Source of the DNA: Paenibacillus durus
Lineage (GTDB): Bacteria; Bacillota; Bacilli; Paenibacillales; Paenibacillaceae
Length of the DNA stretch: 64,000 nucleotides
NCBI RefSeq assembly: GCF_000756615.1
Contig: NZ_CP009288.1
Coordinates: 4,092,001-4,156,000, forward strand
Direction: 5' to 3'
The notes under the pieces are model-generated. The model made no database searches, had not been told where the DNA came from, and worked only from the letters and a program-made list of their open reading frames with translations. Positions 7,925 to 16,971 of this stretch are shown in pieces (the first letter of the stretch is position 1; the number at the start of each line of letters is the position of its first letter). Made by a program: the position numbers and the translations under genes.

Positions 7925-9278
7925 GATCCTTCGCATCCTCCTTCATACCCCATACCTGGCAATCCAGCTGACCGTCGGCCAGCTTGACGACCACCAGGTC
8001 GCCGAGCTGGACCTCGTTCAGCGATTTGATCAAATGCCGTTCCTTCTCATCATAGACAAGGCTGTACCCCCGCGCCATGACCTTCAGCGGGCTGAGCGCG
8101 TCCAGCGCCTTAAGCTCCGCCGCAAAGCGGGAGCGCTTGTCCGCCAGACGCGCTCTCATGGCGGCGGCCAGCTCGCGCCTTGCCGCGTCGCTCCGGCGCC
8201 GCGCGGCGGTGATGCCTTCGCGCGGGCTGTAACGCTCCAGGCGGTGATGCAGCACCGCCTGACGCTCGCGGGCCCGCGCCTGCCGCGCTTCGGCGGCTCG
8301 GCCGAGCCGCTGGCGCAGCATGTCCAGCCGCTGCGCGTGCTGGAGCAGGTGCCGGCGCGGGCTGGCCAGCACCGGCGAGCGCTGCAGCGCCGCGAGCCGC
8401 TCGCGCCCGCGCTGCGCGCGCCGCTGCAGCCCCTGGCGCAGCAGGCGCTGCTGCTGGCGGAGCTGCGCAGCCAGCTCCGCAGCATGCGGCACGGCCAGCT
8501 CCGCTGCGGCCGTGGGCGTCGCGGCGCGCAGATCGGCCGCGAAATCGGCGATCGTAAAGTCAGTCTCATGGCCGACGGCTGAGATAACCGGAATATCCGA
8601 GGCCGCAATCGCCCGCGCTACCGCTTCTTCGTTAAAGGCCCAGAGCTCCTCCAGCGAGCCGCCGCCGCGGCCCACGATGAGCACATCGGCCTCGCCCATG
8701 GCATTCAGATCGCGGATGGCCTTCACGATGGAAGGCGCCGCGCTCTTACCCTGCACAAGAACGGGATAGAGCACAATAGCCACCTGCGGAAACCGTCTGC
8801 GCAGCGTAATTAGAATATCCCGAACCGCCGCGCCCGTCGGCGACGTAACGACGCCGATGCAGCGCGGATAACGGGGCAGCGGACGCTTGAGCTCCGCCGC
8901 GAACAGTCCCTCCTGCTCCAGCTTCTTCTTCAGCTGCTCATAGGCCAGATACAAGCTGCCGATGCCGTCGGGCTGCATATGTGTCGCATAGAACTGGTAC
9001 TGCCCATCCCTCTCGTATACCGTCACATTGCCCCTGGCGATAACCCGCGAACCTTCCTTCGGCACAAAAGGCAGCCGCTGGTTATGGGAAGCGAACATAA
9101 TCGCCTTGATGCGGCTGCTCTCATCCTTCAGCGTAAAATACATATGTCCGCTGCCATGATGCGTAAAGTTGGAGATCTCCCCGCGTATCCACACATCGGA
9201 GAGCAGATGATCCGAGTCCAGCTTCATGCGGATGTAACGGTTAAGATCTTTAATGGAATATACCTTCCGCTCCGCCAT
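7893..9278 (-). CDS. xseA: Exodeoxyribonuclease VII large subunit
   Basis: Catalytic subunit of exonuclease VII, which degrades single-stranded DNA in both directions. The N-terminal OB fold (VWIRGEISNFTHHGSGHMYF) is followed by the nuclease core with GVVTSPTGAAVRDI, RGGGSLEELWAFNEE and SAVGHETDFTIADF. The 461 residues are normal. The long coiled-coil region (about residues 260-380) is extremely Ala/Arg/Gln/Leu-rich and its DNA (about 8160-8520) is much richer in GC than the flanks, which creates long shadow frames on the other strand. It starts 10 bp after folD. Confidence 0.96.
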   Translation of the reverse strand: MAERKVYSIKDLNRYIRMKLDSDHLLSDVWIRGEISNFTHHGSGHMYFTLKDESSRIKAIMFASHNQRLPFVPKEGSRVIARGNVTVYERDGQYQFYATHMQPDGIGSLYLAYEQLKKKLEQEGLFAAELKRPLPRYPRCIGVVTSPTGAAVRDILITLRRRFPQVAIVLYPVLVQGKSAAPSIVKAIRDLNAMGEADVLIVGRGGGSLEELWAFNEEAVARAIAASDIPVISAVGHETDFTIADFAADLRAATPTAAAELAVPHAAELAAQLRQQQRLLRQGLQRRAQRGRERLAALQRSPVLASPRRHLLQHAQRLDMLRQRLGRAAEARQARARERQAVLHHRLERYSPREGITAARRRSDAARRELAAAMRARLADKRSRFAAELKALDALSPLKVMARGYSLVYDEKERHLIKSLNEVQLGDLVVVKLADGQLDCQVWGMKEDAKDHGEGRSGTGV

Positions 9279-9288
9279 GATGCCTGTC

Positions 9289-10146
9289 CTATTCCAGTCC
9301 GTGGCGGCGCTTCGCCGCGGTCAGCGTGTTGACCATCAGCATCGTAATGGTCATCGGCCCTACGCCGCCAGGAACCGGCGTTATGTAGCCTGCAACTTCC
9401 TTCGCGCTGTCGTAGTCAACGTCTCCGGCCAGCTTGCCGTTATCAAGCCGGTTCATGCCCACGTCGATAACGACCGCACCCGGCTTCACATAGGAAGCAT
9501 CGATAAAGTTGGCCCGGCCGATCGCCACCACCAGCACATCAGCCATCCGGCATAGCTCGGCCATATTGCTCGTGCGGGAATGACACATCGTGACCGTAGC
9601 GTTCTCGCGCTGCAGCAGCAGGGACACCGGCTTGCCGACAATATTGCTGCGGCCGATAACGACGGCATGCTTGCCGGAAAGGTCGATGCCTGTACGCTTG
9701 ATTAATTCGATTACGCCCGCAGGCGTACAAGGCAGCAGGCTGTCATCGCCGATGACCAGGTTGCCTACATTAACCGGATGGAAACCGTCAACATCCTTCT
9801 CTACGGAGATGGCGTCGATCACAGCTTTTTCATTAATGTGCTTCGGCAGCGGAAGCTGCACCAGAATGCCGTCTATCTCGTCCGCGTGGTTCAGCTCGTC
9901 AACGAGCGAGAGCAGTTCTTCCTGGGAAGTCGAAGCGGGCAGCCGATGAACTACCGAATGGAAGCCAAGGCTGATACAGGTTTTTTCCTTGCTGTTCACA
10001 TATACCTGGGAACCCGGGTCCTCACCTACAAGCACTACAGCCAAGCCAGGCTTGACCCCGCGCGCCGCAAGTGCCTCAACCTCCCGGGCAATATCCACAC
10101 GAATCTCTTCGGAAACCAGTTTACCGCTGATGATTGCTGCTGTCAT
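9289..10146 (-). CDS. folD: Bifunctional methylene-THF dehydrogenase/cyclohydrolase FolD
   Basis: Interconverts 5,10-methylene- and 10-formyl-tetrahydrofolate with NADP. The 285 residues match the family. Marks: YVNSKEKTC (YxxxK catalytic motif), GILVQLPLP, IGRSNIVGKPVSLLL in the Rossmann domain, and PVPGGVGPMTITML near the C-terminus. The ATG at 10146 follows GGGGAGA at a good distance; the longer open frame upstream starts in non-conserved sequence. It lies between nusB and xseA in the same operon. Confidence 0.96.
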   Translation of the reverse strand: MTAAIISGKLVSEEIRVDIAREVEALAARGVKPGLAVVLVGEDPGSQVYVNSKEKTCISLGFHSVVHRLPASTSQEELLSLVDELNHADEIDGILVQLPLPKHINEKAVIDAISVEKDVDGFHPVNVGNLVIGDDSLLPCTPAGVIELIKRTGIDLSGKHAVVIGRSNIVGKPVSLLLQRENATVTMCHSRTSNMAELCRMADVLVVAIGRANFIDASYVKPGAVVIDVGMNRLDNGKLAGDVDYDSAKEVAGYITPVPGGVGPMTITMLMVNTLTAAKRRHGLE

Positions 10147-10247
10147 GACACGATCTCCCCTTTGATGAACTTTGATAGTTGTTAGGCTGTCTTTTCGTGA
10201 AAAAAGGGCGCACCAGGCGCATCGTAACATCTTTTAGTGAAACAACT

Positions 10248-10706
10248 TCATTTTTTGGAACGGTTTGTCTTCAGTTCTTCCAGATCCTGAATCATTTTTC
10301 CCAGCACACCGTTGACGAATTTGCCGGAATCCTCGGTGCCGAAATGCTTGGCGAGCTCAATCGCCTCATTGACGGCAACCTTTGCCGGAACGTCATTCCG
10401 ATAAATCATTTCATAGGCGGCTAGCCTTAAAATCTGACGGTCGACGCGGGACAACCGGCTCATCTGCCAGCCCTTCAAATAATGCTCCAGCATATCGTCA
10501 ATCGCAGGCTTAGCTTCCCAAATGCCGTTCACATGGTCCAGCACATAATCCTTTAGCTGCAGCTCGTCCGAAATAACGCGCTCGGTCTCATTTTCCTCCG
10601 CCGCCTCTTCCAGCAGCATTTCCACCGCTTCGCCGCTTTCCACCTCGTTCATTTCCATCTGATACAGGCTTTGTACGATAATTTCTCTCGCTATACGTCT
10701 TTTCAT
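10248..10706 (-). CDS. nusB: Transcription antitermination factor NusB
   Basis: All-helical RNA-binding factor that joins NusE/S10 on boxA in rRNA antitermination. The 152 residues carry the family C-terminus DVPAKVAVNEAIELAKHFGTEDSGKFVNGVLGK (in pieces: VNEAIELAKHFG, SGKFVNGVLG). The ATG at 10706 has AAAGGAGG five bases upstream, so the longer frame starting at 10730 is rejected. It probably begins the nusB-folD-xseAB-ispA-dxs-tlyA-argR run, as about 290 bp of non-coding DNA lie upstream. Confidence 0.95.
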   Translation of the reverse strand: MKRRIAREIIVQSLYQMEMNEVESGEAVEMLLEEAAEENETERVISDELQLKDYVLDHVNGIWEAKPAIDDMLEHYLKGWQMSRLSRVDRQILRLAAYEMIYRNDVPAKVAVNEAIELAKHFGTEDSGKFVNGVLGKMIQDLEELKTNRSKK

Positions 10707-11000
10707 TTGTTCCTCCTTTAAATTAATCATGCTTCAAGTAACAAGGATAGCGGAAATACTCCCGTTCAATTTCCCTCTACGTCATATATGAATTAGACAG
10801 CTGGAAAAACTCCCTATAATTTCAGCATAATACCCCGTTCCCGTCCGAAATACTCAAATTAGATGAAGATTTTCCAGTCTCTCTAGAAATCAGCACACTC
10901 CAATGATCTCTGCAGCACGCAAAAAAACCGCACCGCCCTTCTTTCGGGCACAGAAACACAGGATGACCAGTTCGCTCCGAAAGAAAGGCTTTAGCGCGGT

Positions 11001-11231
11001 TCACTTGAACGGACGCCAGCGGCCCGACAACTGCTCCAGCAGCTCCCGCCACGGGAACAGTGGAGCCTGCGCGTCTTTTCTGCCGCCAAGCGTATATCCG
11101 ATGAACACAACCAGTGCAAAGAACAGCATATCCCAGAAACCGCTAATTAAATAAATGATGCCAAGAATTAAGCCAAAGGCCACTCCGGCAATTCTACCTC
11201 CGTGACTTCCCCATATTTCTCTCCAAGGCAT
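11001..11231 (-). CDS. DUF2273 small membrane protein
   Basis: A 76-residue protein with two predicted membrane helices around AGVAFGLILGIIYLISGF and DMLFFALVVFIGYTLGG, matching the DUF2273 family usually found beside Asp23 and AmaP. The molecular role is unknown, but its place at the end of the asp23-amaP cluster suggests a part in the membrane-anchored envelope stress module. It starts 15 bp after amaP. About 290 bp of non-coding DNA separate it from nusB. Confidence 0.88.
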   Translation of the reverse strand: MPWREIWGSHGGRIAGVAFGLILGIIYLISGFWDMLFFALVVFIGYTLGGRKDAQAPLFPWRELLEQLSGRWRPFK

Positions 11232-11246
11232 AAGGGAAATTCACCT

Positions 11247-11786
11247 CTATTCCACTCGGCTTTTGAAGCTGGGCGCCTGGGCAAGATTGGCAATATAGAC
11301 GGACACGTCGGCAACCGGAACGCCCGTCGTATCCTGCACATATTCATGCACCTGCCGCTGTACTTCCGAAGTCAGAAGCGGCAGCGAATGCTCGCCGTCC
11401 ACTACACCGCGAATCATAATTTCAAGTCCCGCCTGGGAGACGCGAATACGCGATCTCAGGTCGCGGATGCCCTTGACTCTTCCGGCCGCCTTTAGGCTGA
11501 GATTCTCAATCGTTTCCATGGAAATCTGAATATCTCCGTACTCCGTCCGCTGATCGACCGACAGACTGGATGTCCGCTCCCGGCGAATGGAGATGTAGAA
11601 GAACCGGATACTGAGCAGGAACAAAATCACCGCCGCAACAATCACGGCGATATAAGCGGTTTCCCAGTTCCGGATCTCCAGACTCCGCGGAAGAACACCG
11701 CTTAACAGGAGGATGGCAATAACAGATAATGTTCCAACGCTCAAGCTGTAAATAAACAGCAAAAGTCTGTCTAAAATTTTGGCCAC
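11247..11786 (-). CDS. amaP: Alkaline shock response membrane anchor AmaP
   Basis: Membrane anchor that holds Asp23 at the cytoplasmic membrane in Staphylococcus. Two N-terminal membrane helices (LLLFIYSLSVGTLSVIAILL and the following AYIAVIVAAVILFLLS) precede an Asp23-like soluble domain (GDIQISMETIENLSLKAAG, about residues 85-170). Length 179 fits. It lies about 75 bp downstream of asp23 and directly before the DUF2273 gene. The role is inferred from the family and its conserved context. Confidence 0.9.
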   Translation of the reverse strand: MAKILDRLLLFIYSLSVGTLSVIAILLLSGVLPRSLEIRNWETAYIAVIVAAVILFLLSIRFFYISIRRERTSSLSVDQRTEYGDIQISMETIENLSLKAAGRVKGIRDLRSRIRVSQAGLEIMIRGVVDGEHSLPLLTSEVQRQVHEYVQDTTGVPVADVSVYIANLAQAPSFKSRVE

Positions 11787-11860
11787 GAGCCTATTAACCT
11801 CCTCAAAGTAGACTAAACCCTCGACTTGACCGTCGGGGGTTTAATGAAGACCGGAAGTCC

Positions 11861-12277
11861 TTATTTCACACGAAGGGCAAATTCGGTATCATCGGCAGCA
11901 GTGTTCTTTTCCGCACTCTTGAACTGGACGTCGTGAATATGCACATTCACTTCTACTACCGTCAGGCCTGTCATCGTTTCGATGGACCGTTTGACGTTTC
12001 GCTGAATTTCCGCCGCCACTTCCGGGAGACGGGTTCCATATTCGATAATCACGGAGACGTCCACCGCAGCCTCGCGCTGTCCGACTTCCACCTTAACGCC
12101 TTTTGAAAGGTTCTTGCGTCCCAGCAGCTCGACAATGCCTCCGGCAAATCCGCCGCTCATGCCCGCTACGCCTTTAACCTCAACGGTCGCAAGGCCCGCG
12201 ATCACCTCAATCACTTCGGGAGCGATCTGGATTTCACCGATTTCCGTACGTTCAAATTCTGTCGGCAGTGTACTCAT
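11861..12277 (-). CDS. Asp23/Gls24 family envelope stress protein
   Basis: Abundant cytoplasmic protein associated with the membrane through AmaP; linked to alkaline and cell-wall stress. The 138 residues include GEIQIAPEVIEVIAGLATVEVKG (in pieces GEIQIAPEVIEVIAG and ATVEVKGVAGMSGGF) and the C-terminal VVEVNVHIHDVQF typical of the family. The ATG at 12277 follows GGGGG; the frame could extend to 12298 but without a good ribosome site. First gene of the asp23-amaP-DUF2273 group, downstream of accC. Confidence 0.93.
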   Translation of the reverse strand: MSTLPTEFERTEIGEIQIAPEVIEVIAGLATVEVKGVAGMSGGFAGGIVELLGRKNLSKGVKVEVGQREAAVDVSVIIEYGTRLPEVAAEIQRNVKRSIETMTGLTVVEVNVHIHDVQFKSAEKNTAADDTEFALRVK

Positions 12278-12389
12278 TTTGTCCCCCACACCTTTCACAT
12301 TTGTTCATGATGGCAAGCTTAAAGCACGTCTCTCCATTAAACATACTATATCATTTGGCGAAGTTTATGACAAACAATGCGGCTTCGCC

Positions 12390-13733
12390 CTAAATTTCAT
12401 TTTCTTCAAGGAACTTGATATCGAAATGGCCGTCCAGGAATACGGGATGCTCCAGCAATTTTTGATGGAAGGGGATTGTGGTATGTATACCTTCAATGGC
12501 GAACTCGCCCAGAGCCCGCTTCATCTTGAAAATCGCTTCCTGGCGCGTAGGCGCCCAGACGATGAGCTTTGCAATCATGGAATCATAAAAAGGCGATATC
12601 GTTCCGCCGGGATACGCGGCACTGTCCACACGGACGCCAAGTCCGCCCGGAGGCAGGTAAAAGCCGATCTTGCCCGGAGAAGGCATGAAATTCTTGGCCG
12701 GGTCTTCCGCATTGATGCGGCACTCGATCGACCAGCCGTTAATGACGATATCCTCCTGGGTGAATGAAAGTGGGTTGCCCTCGGCCACCGAAATCATTTC
12801 CTTGATCAAATCCACTCCCGTTACCATTTCGGTAACCGGATGCTCAACCTGAATACGGGTGTTCATTTCCATAAAGTAAAACTGCCCGTCTGCGCCAAGC
12901 AGAAATTCAAGCGTTCCCGCACCGGAATAATTTACGGCCAGCGCGGCGCGGACAGCCGCTTCTCCCATAGCCTGGCGGATATCCGGCGTAAGAACAGAGC
13001 AAGGCGCCTCCTCCACCAGCTTCTGGCGGCGGCGCTGCACGGAACAGTCCCGTTCGCCCAGATGGACAACGTTGCCGTGGTTATCGGCGATAATCTGGAT
13101 TTCGACATGCTTCATGCCGGTCAGGTATTTCTCCAGATAGACTCCGGCGTTGCCGAATGCCTTCTGCGCTTCCTGCTGGGCGGCAGTAATCTGCTTGACC
13201 AGCGATTCCTCATCTTCGGCGATACGGATGCCTTTGCCTCCGCCTCCGGCGGTAGCCTTGATGATAATGGGGTAACCAATCTCTCTGCCAAGCAGCATCG
13301 CTTCCTCCACATCGTCCACAAGACCGTCGGAACCGGGAATGACCGGAACGCCGGCCTGCTTCATCGTATCTTTCGCCACAGCTTTGTCACCCATCCGGGT
13401 GATGGCTTCAGGGGACGGACCGATAAATATGATATTGCAGGAACCGCAAATCTCGGCGAAATCGGCGTTCTCGGCAAGGAAGCCGTAGCCTGGATGGACG
13501 GCGTCGCATTCAGTCAGGGTGGCGACGCTCATAATATTCGTAAAATTCAAATAGCTGTCCTTGGAAGCTGTCGGTCCGATGCAATAAGCTTCGTCGGCCA
13601 GCCGGACATGCAGCGAATCGCGGTCGGGCTCCGAATAGACCGCAACGGTTGAAATGCCCAATTCGCGGCAGGCGCGAATAATCCGAACGGCAATTTCCCC
13701 CCGGTTGGCGATCAACACTTTTTGTATATTCAT
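12390..13733 (-). CDS. accC: Acetyl-CoA carboxylase biotin carboxylase subunit
   Basis: ATP-dependent carboxylation of biotin on AccB, the first half-reaction of malonyl-CoA synthesis. The 447 residues are full length: biotin carboxylase N-domain (KVLIANRGEIAVRIIRAC), ATP-grasp with the glycine loop TAGGGGKGIRIA, HLGERDCSVQRRRQKLVEE, and the catalytic segment EMNTRIQVEHPVTE. It follows accB by about 16 bp in the normal accBC order. Confidence 0.98.
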   Translation of the reverse strand: MNIQKVLIANRGEIAVRIIRACRELGISTVAVYSEPDRDSLHVRLADEAYCIGPTASKDSYLNFTNIMSVATLTECDAVHPGYGFLAENADFAEICGSCNIIFIGPSPEAITRMGDKAVAKDTMKQAGVPVIPGSDGLVDDVEEAMLLGREIGYPIIIKATAGGGGKGIRIAEDEESLVKQITAAQQEAQKAFGNAGVYLEKYLTGMKHVEIQIIADNHGNVVHLGERDCSVQRRRQKLVEEAPCSVLTPDIRQAMGEAAVRAALAVNYSGAGTLEFLLGADGQFYFMEMNTRIQVEHPVTEMVTGVDLIKEMISVAEGNPLSFTQEDIVINGWSIECRINAEDPAKNFMPSPGKIGFYLPPGGLGVRVDSAAYPGGTISPFYDSMIAKLIVWAPTRQEAIFKMKRALGEFAIEGIHTTIPFHQKLLEHPVFLDGHFDIKFLEENEI

Positions 13734-13749
13734 TACTTTCCTCCCGATT

Positions 13750-14268
13750 CTAAGATTCCGGCTTCACCAGGAACAAGGGCTGGCCGTACTCCACAAGCTG
13801 GCCGTTCTCCGCAAGTACGGACACGATTTCCCCGCGGACTTCCGCTTCCAGCTCGTTCATCAGCTTCATCGCTTCGATAATGCACACCGTCGACTTCTCG
13901 GTCACCCGGTCGCCAACGCTTACGAACTGAGGTAAATCCGGCGAAGCTGCGGTGTAGAATGTTCCCACCATCGGAGAAACGATTTTATGTAAGGTTCCCT
14001 CTGCGGGAGTAGAGATCGTCTCCGCTTGCGGAGCGGCGGGACTGACGGCAGCTTGCCCGGCAATCTGCTGCGGAACGGGCGGCTGTGGAGCGGGCGTAAA
14101 GGGGTAAGGAAAAGGCGCTGCCGGAATTACATGCGCTTCAGCAGCCTCGGAACGGTCCGGTTTGCGGATAGCCAGCTTCATTCCTTCGCTTTCAATCTCC
14201 AGTTCATGCACGGAAGAGGTCTGGTCCAGCAATTCGATCAATTCCTTAATTTCACTTAATTTGAACAT
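13750..14268 (-). CDS. accB: Acetyl-CoA carboxylase biotin carboxyl carrier protein
   Basis: Carries biotin between AccC and the carboxyltransferase. The C-terminal biotinyl domain contains IIEAMKLMNELEAEV, with the lysine of the EAMKL motif as acceptor. The N-terminal helix (FKLSEIKELIELLDQTS) and a Pro/Ala-rich mobile linker (PYPFTPAPQPPVPQQIAG) are normal features. The ATG at 14268 follows GAAGGAG. A TATAAT on the minus strand (14434-14439) and the spoIIIAH terminator behind it suggest that accBC start their own transcript. Confidence 0.97.
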   Translation of the reverse strand: MFKLSEIKELIELLDQTSSVHELEIESEGMKLAIRKPDRSEAAEAHVIPAAPFPYPFTPAPQPPVPQQIAGQAAVSPAAPQAETISTPAEGTLHKIVSPMVGTFYTAASPDLPQFVSVGDRVTEKSTVCIIEAMKLMNELEAEVRGEIVSVLAENGQLVEYGQPLFLVKPES

Positions 14269-14433
14269 TTCGATCAGTTCACTCCTTCAGCTTTCTGTCG
14301 AACCCGCCAACTCGGCGGATAAGATGAAACGGCTTCGCGGCCCTTTCGGGGGCGTCAACACGTCACTCGCAAAAACATAGGGCAAAGGTTAGCTGCAAAG
14401 CTAATCCACCTATTTTCCATGATAACTTTATGT

Positions 14434-14439
14434 ATTATA
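14434..14439 (-). promoter_or_regulatory. Candidate -10 of the accBC promoter
   Basis: TATAAT on the minus strand, about 166 bp upstream of accB and just after the spoIIIAH terminator hairpin. The matching -35 (TTTCTA, 16 bases away) is weak. The leader of about 160 nt contains two short GC hairpins, one being CCGCC-GAGTT-GGCGG. Confidence 0.4.
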
Positions 14440-14457
14440 TCACAAACGGAGGAAATA

Positions 14458-14487
14458 GAAAGAGCCCGGGACAACCCGAGCTCTTTC
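14458..14487 (-). terminator. Terminator after spoIIIAH
   Basis: A 13-bp stem GAAAGAGCTCGGG with CCCGGGCTCTTTC (one G:U pair) and a four-base loop, followed on the minus strand by the U-poor run TATTTCC. It closes the spoIIIA operon. Confidence 0.7.
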
Positions 14488-14516
14488 GCCAATTCCTGCG
14501 TAATTTTATGTTCGTA

Positions 14517-15440
14517 TTACTGCTCCGATACATGCTGTACGCTTACTTTATCCTGTGAAACGCTCAGCTCTTTCATAACCAGATCGATGATCGAAGCCGC
14601 CTGTTTCACATCCAGCTTGTCGCTGAGCACAACCACCTTGTAGGAATCATTGCTTCCTTCCTTGACGATTGCTTCGCTGTACTCTTGTTGAAGCTTTTCT
14701 TCGATTCCGTTGATTCTGGATTCCTTCTCTTCCAGCTGATGCAGCTGCTCCTGCGCCGCCGCGCTGTCCGCCGGCGATTTGTCCATATCATTGATCGCAG
14801 CCAGCAGATCATGTTGTTCTTTCAGGTTCTTCTGCTCGCGTTCGTATAAGTAGTTGGTGAACAGACTGGAGGCCGAAGTGCTTTGCGATGCGACTTCATT
14901 CAGAACGGCTGCATCGTCCTTCGATACGCCGCTGTCTGCCGATGCGGCATCCTTACCGCTATCCGATGAGGCCGTGTCCGGTTTCGCGGAAGCGGCGGGA
15001 GCCGAGGCGGATGCCTGATCCTTACCGGCATCCGCTGCCGGGTCTGCCGCGGATTTGCCGTCATCCGTTCCCGCCGGCGCGGAGCTCGAAGCGTCTTCCG
15101 CTGAGCTTGGTGCCGCGTTCGGGTCTGCCGCGGCATTTGAATCGGCGTTCGGGTCTGCCGCGGCATTTGGATCGGCGGCCGCGGCCGAATCCGAGGACGC
15201 ATTCGGATCAGCGGCCGAATCGCCGCCCTGCGGAGTCACTTCACTTGCAGTCGCGCCGCTGTCAGCTGTCGACGGAAGCGCAGCCCCCGCCGTATCTTTG
15301 ACGGTATCCACCTGAATCGTGCCGGCCGTATCCTTGGGCGAAGAGACGCCCGAGTCCTCCGTGAACAAATAGTAAGCGGAGAGGACTACCATTAAGCTGA
15401 GCATAGACACCAACCAGATTGTTTGTCTTTTGCCGTTCAT
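14517..15440 (-). CDS. spoIIIAH: Stage III sporulation protein AH, with long low-complexity insert
   Basis: Mother-cell part of the SpoIIIAH-SpoIIQ channel spanning the two membranes round the forespore. The N-terminal membrane helix is at about residues 8-25 (WLVSMLSLMVVLSAYYLF). The C-terminal ring-building domain holds KVVVLSDKLDVKQAASIIDL. The ATG at 15440 follows AAAGGAGG. At 307 residues it is about 90 longer than Bacillus SpoIIIAH: roughly residues 45-185 form an Ala/Asp/Pro/Ser-rich linker with repeated ADPNA units. Last gene of the spoIIIA operon. Confidence 0.95.
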   Translation of the reverse strand: MNGKRQTIWLVSMLSLMVVLSAYYLFTEDSGVSSPKDTAGTIQVDTVKDTAGAALPSTADSGATASEVTPQGGDSAADPNASSDSAAAADPNAAADPNADSNAAADPNAAPSSAEDASSSAPAGTDDGKSAADPAADAGKDQASASAPAASAKPDTASSDSGKDAASADSGVSKDDAAVLNEVASQSTSASSLFTNYLYEREQKNLKEQHDLLAAINDMDKSPADSAAAQEQLHQLEEKESRINGIEEKLQQEYSEAIVKEGSNDSYKVVVLSDKLDVKQAASIIDLVMKELSVSQDKVSVQHVSEQ

Positions 15441-15504
15441 TACTTTTCCTCCTTTTTGCTGTTCCTTCAGATTCGTCTGCCGAAACCATAGCCTATCGCG
15501 CTTC

Positions 15505-16146
15505 TTATTCCTGCTTGCGCGGCACAACGGAAATGCGGTAGCTTGGGACGTTCAGCGCTTTTTCGACCGCCTGCATGATCAGCCTATTCACCACCTTGTT
15601 CTCGGCTCCCTTGGCGACAATGAGCACACCGCGAACCTGAGGCTTGATTCTTTTGGTAATAATCGGCGTCTCGTCTCCGGATTGGGTGTAGGTGACGATT
15701 TCGCCGTCTCTCGTATACGTGGTCGTGTGGCGTTTGCCGCCGTTCGCGTCGGTCTCCTCGCTGAGCTGCTGGGAATCGTTCACATTACGCTGGACGACGA
15801 CCTCCTCGGTGGAATCCACGGTCACCATAATATCCACCGTGCCGACCCCGACGATTTGCTCCAGAATACCTTTCATCTGGTTCTCCATTTCGCGCTCAAT
15901 GCCGTCAAACGAACTTGTGCTTTCCCCCGTCTCCTCCTGCATGGCCGCCTGCGAGTTCTGAGTTTGCGGCGATCCTCTCCCCGTATTCTCACTGTCGAGC
16001 TTCTTCACATTAACAAAGGAATTGAACAGCATAATCGCCGCGCCTAGGAGACCCAGGATGATCAGCCAGCGGAACGTATGGTTTCGCTTCGGATTGTCCG
16101 TCCCGCCGCCGACCAGCTGCTCCAGCTTCTTCAGCCAATTGCCCAC
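15505..16146 (-). CDS. spoIIIAG: Stage III sporulation protein AG
   Basis: Forms a large ring of the feeding-tube channel between mother cell and forespore. The N-terminal helix (WLIILGLLGAAIMLFNSFV) and the ring-building domain (GTVDIMVTVDSTEEVVVQRN and IKPQVRGVLIVAKGAEN) are clear. GTG at 16146 is chosen because AAGGAGG is ten bases upstream and the result (VGNWLKKLEQL) aligns with known N-termini; the ATG at 16167 lies upstream of that ribosome site. Length 213. It overlaps the upstream end of the spoIIIAH open frame but not its chosen start. Confidence 0.93.
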   Translation of the reverse strand: MGNWLKKLEQLVGGGTDNPKRNHTFRWLIILGLLGAAIMLFNSFVNVKKLDSENTGRGSPQTQNSQAAMQEETGESTSSFDGIEREMENQMKGILEQIVGVGTVDIMVTVDSTEEVVVQRNVNDSQQLSEETDANGGKRHTTTYTRDGEIVTYTQSGDETPIITKRIKPQVRGVLIVAKGAENKVVNRLIMQAVEKALNVPSYRISVVPRKQE

Positions 16147-16190
16147 TATCGTTTGCCCTCCTTCCATTTCCCGTCAGATGAACCCTGTCG

Positions 16191-16949
16191 TTATAATTTG
16201 TCCGTGCCGCCGCCCACTACTTTTATCTTGCCGGGATCAAGGCTCCAGTTCTTCTCCAGCAGCGCCGTTACCGCTTGGGCGTCCGCACCGCCAGATCCGC
16301 CTCCCTCGTCCGTCCCGGATACCGCCAGATCGGCCCGGCCTGCGCTTGCGTCCTGTTCCTTCGGCCTATTCTCTCCCTCGCCAAGTTTAACTTTGATATC
16401 CTCCACGGGCTGAACCATGATCGGAGTGCTTCCGCCGCTGCCAGGTCCACCGGGCGCATTGCCTTGAGCGGCGCCTGCTTCACCGGGAAGCGTGACAACC
16501 ACCTGAGTTATGGCCGGAGCCCATGTAGCGTCCGCCTCATTCGTCAGAGCGAGCGTTACGTTCACATTCGCTCCATGCTTCCCCGTCTCTGCGGCAATCT
16601 GATCTCTCATCTGTCCGGCGATTTGCTGCGCGGCCAGCTTTAGGCTTTGGTCCCTGCTGCCTGCGGCGAGCCTTCGCCCGTCGGCCAAAATTTTTTGAAG
16701 CTCCGCAGCTGCCGTCCCGGTCTGCCCGGATGTCCCGCCGTCCGACCGGCTGAGGGCCAGACTGAGCTCGGACGCCGCGCTGCCTTTCAACAGCGAGACG
16801 ATGGGGCCGAGCAGCGTCAGCAGAATCAGCAGGCTGAGCACAAGCCTGGCATAACGCTCCATCGACTTGCTCGGGAGCAGAAGTTCGACGAATGTCGCCA
16901 GCAGCACGATTAAAATGATTTCCCGCAGCCATCCTCCCAGCCAGCTCAT
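16191..16949 (-). CDS. spoIIIAF: Stage III sporulation protein AF
   Basis: Membrane protein of the SpoIIIA-SpoIIQ complex. Two N-terminal membrane helices (IILIVLLATFVELLLPS and LVLSLLILLTLLGPIVSLL) precede a soluble ring-building-like domain (NVNVTLALTNEADATWAPAI). At 252 residues it is longer than in Bacillus because of Gly/Ser-rich spacers before and after that domain (GGTSGQTGTAAAE, GGPGSGGSTP). ATG at 16949 with GGGAGGT. It lies between spoIIIAE and spoIIIAG. Confidence 0.93.
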   Translation of the reverse strand: MSWLGGWLREIILIVLLATFVELLLPSKSMERYARLVLSLLILLTLLGPIVSLLKGSAASELSLALSRSDGGTSGQTGTAAAELQKILADGRRLAAGSRDQSLKLAAQQIAGQMRDQIAAETGKHGANVNVTLALTNEADATWAPAITQVVVTLPGEAGAAQGNAPGGPGSGGSTPIMVQPVEDIKVKLGEGENRPKEQDASAGRADLAVSGTDEGGGSGGADAQAVTALLEKNWSLDPGKIKVVGGGTDKL

Positions 16950-16971
16950 AATCCACCTCCCTTGTATGCCG

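Noticed and set aside
7923..8769. Long open frames opposite xseA and a second in-strand frame
   Set aside because: They fall in the very GC-rich coiled-coil part of xseA, where stops are rare in all frames; products are Arg/Ala/Pro-rich without domains.
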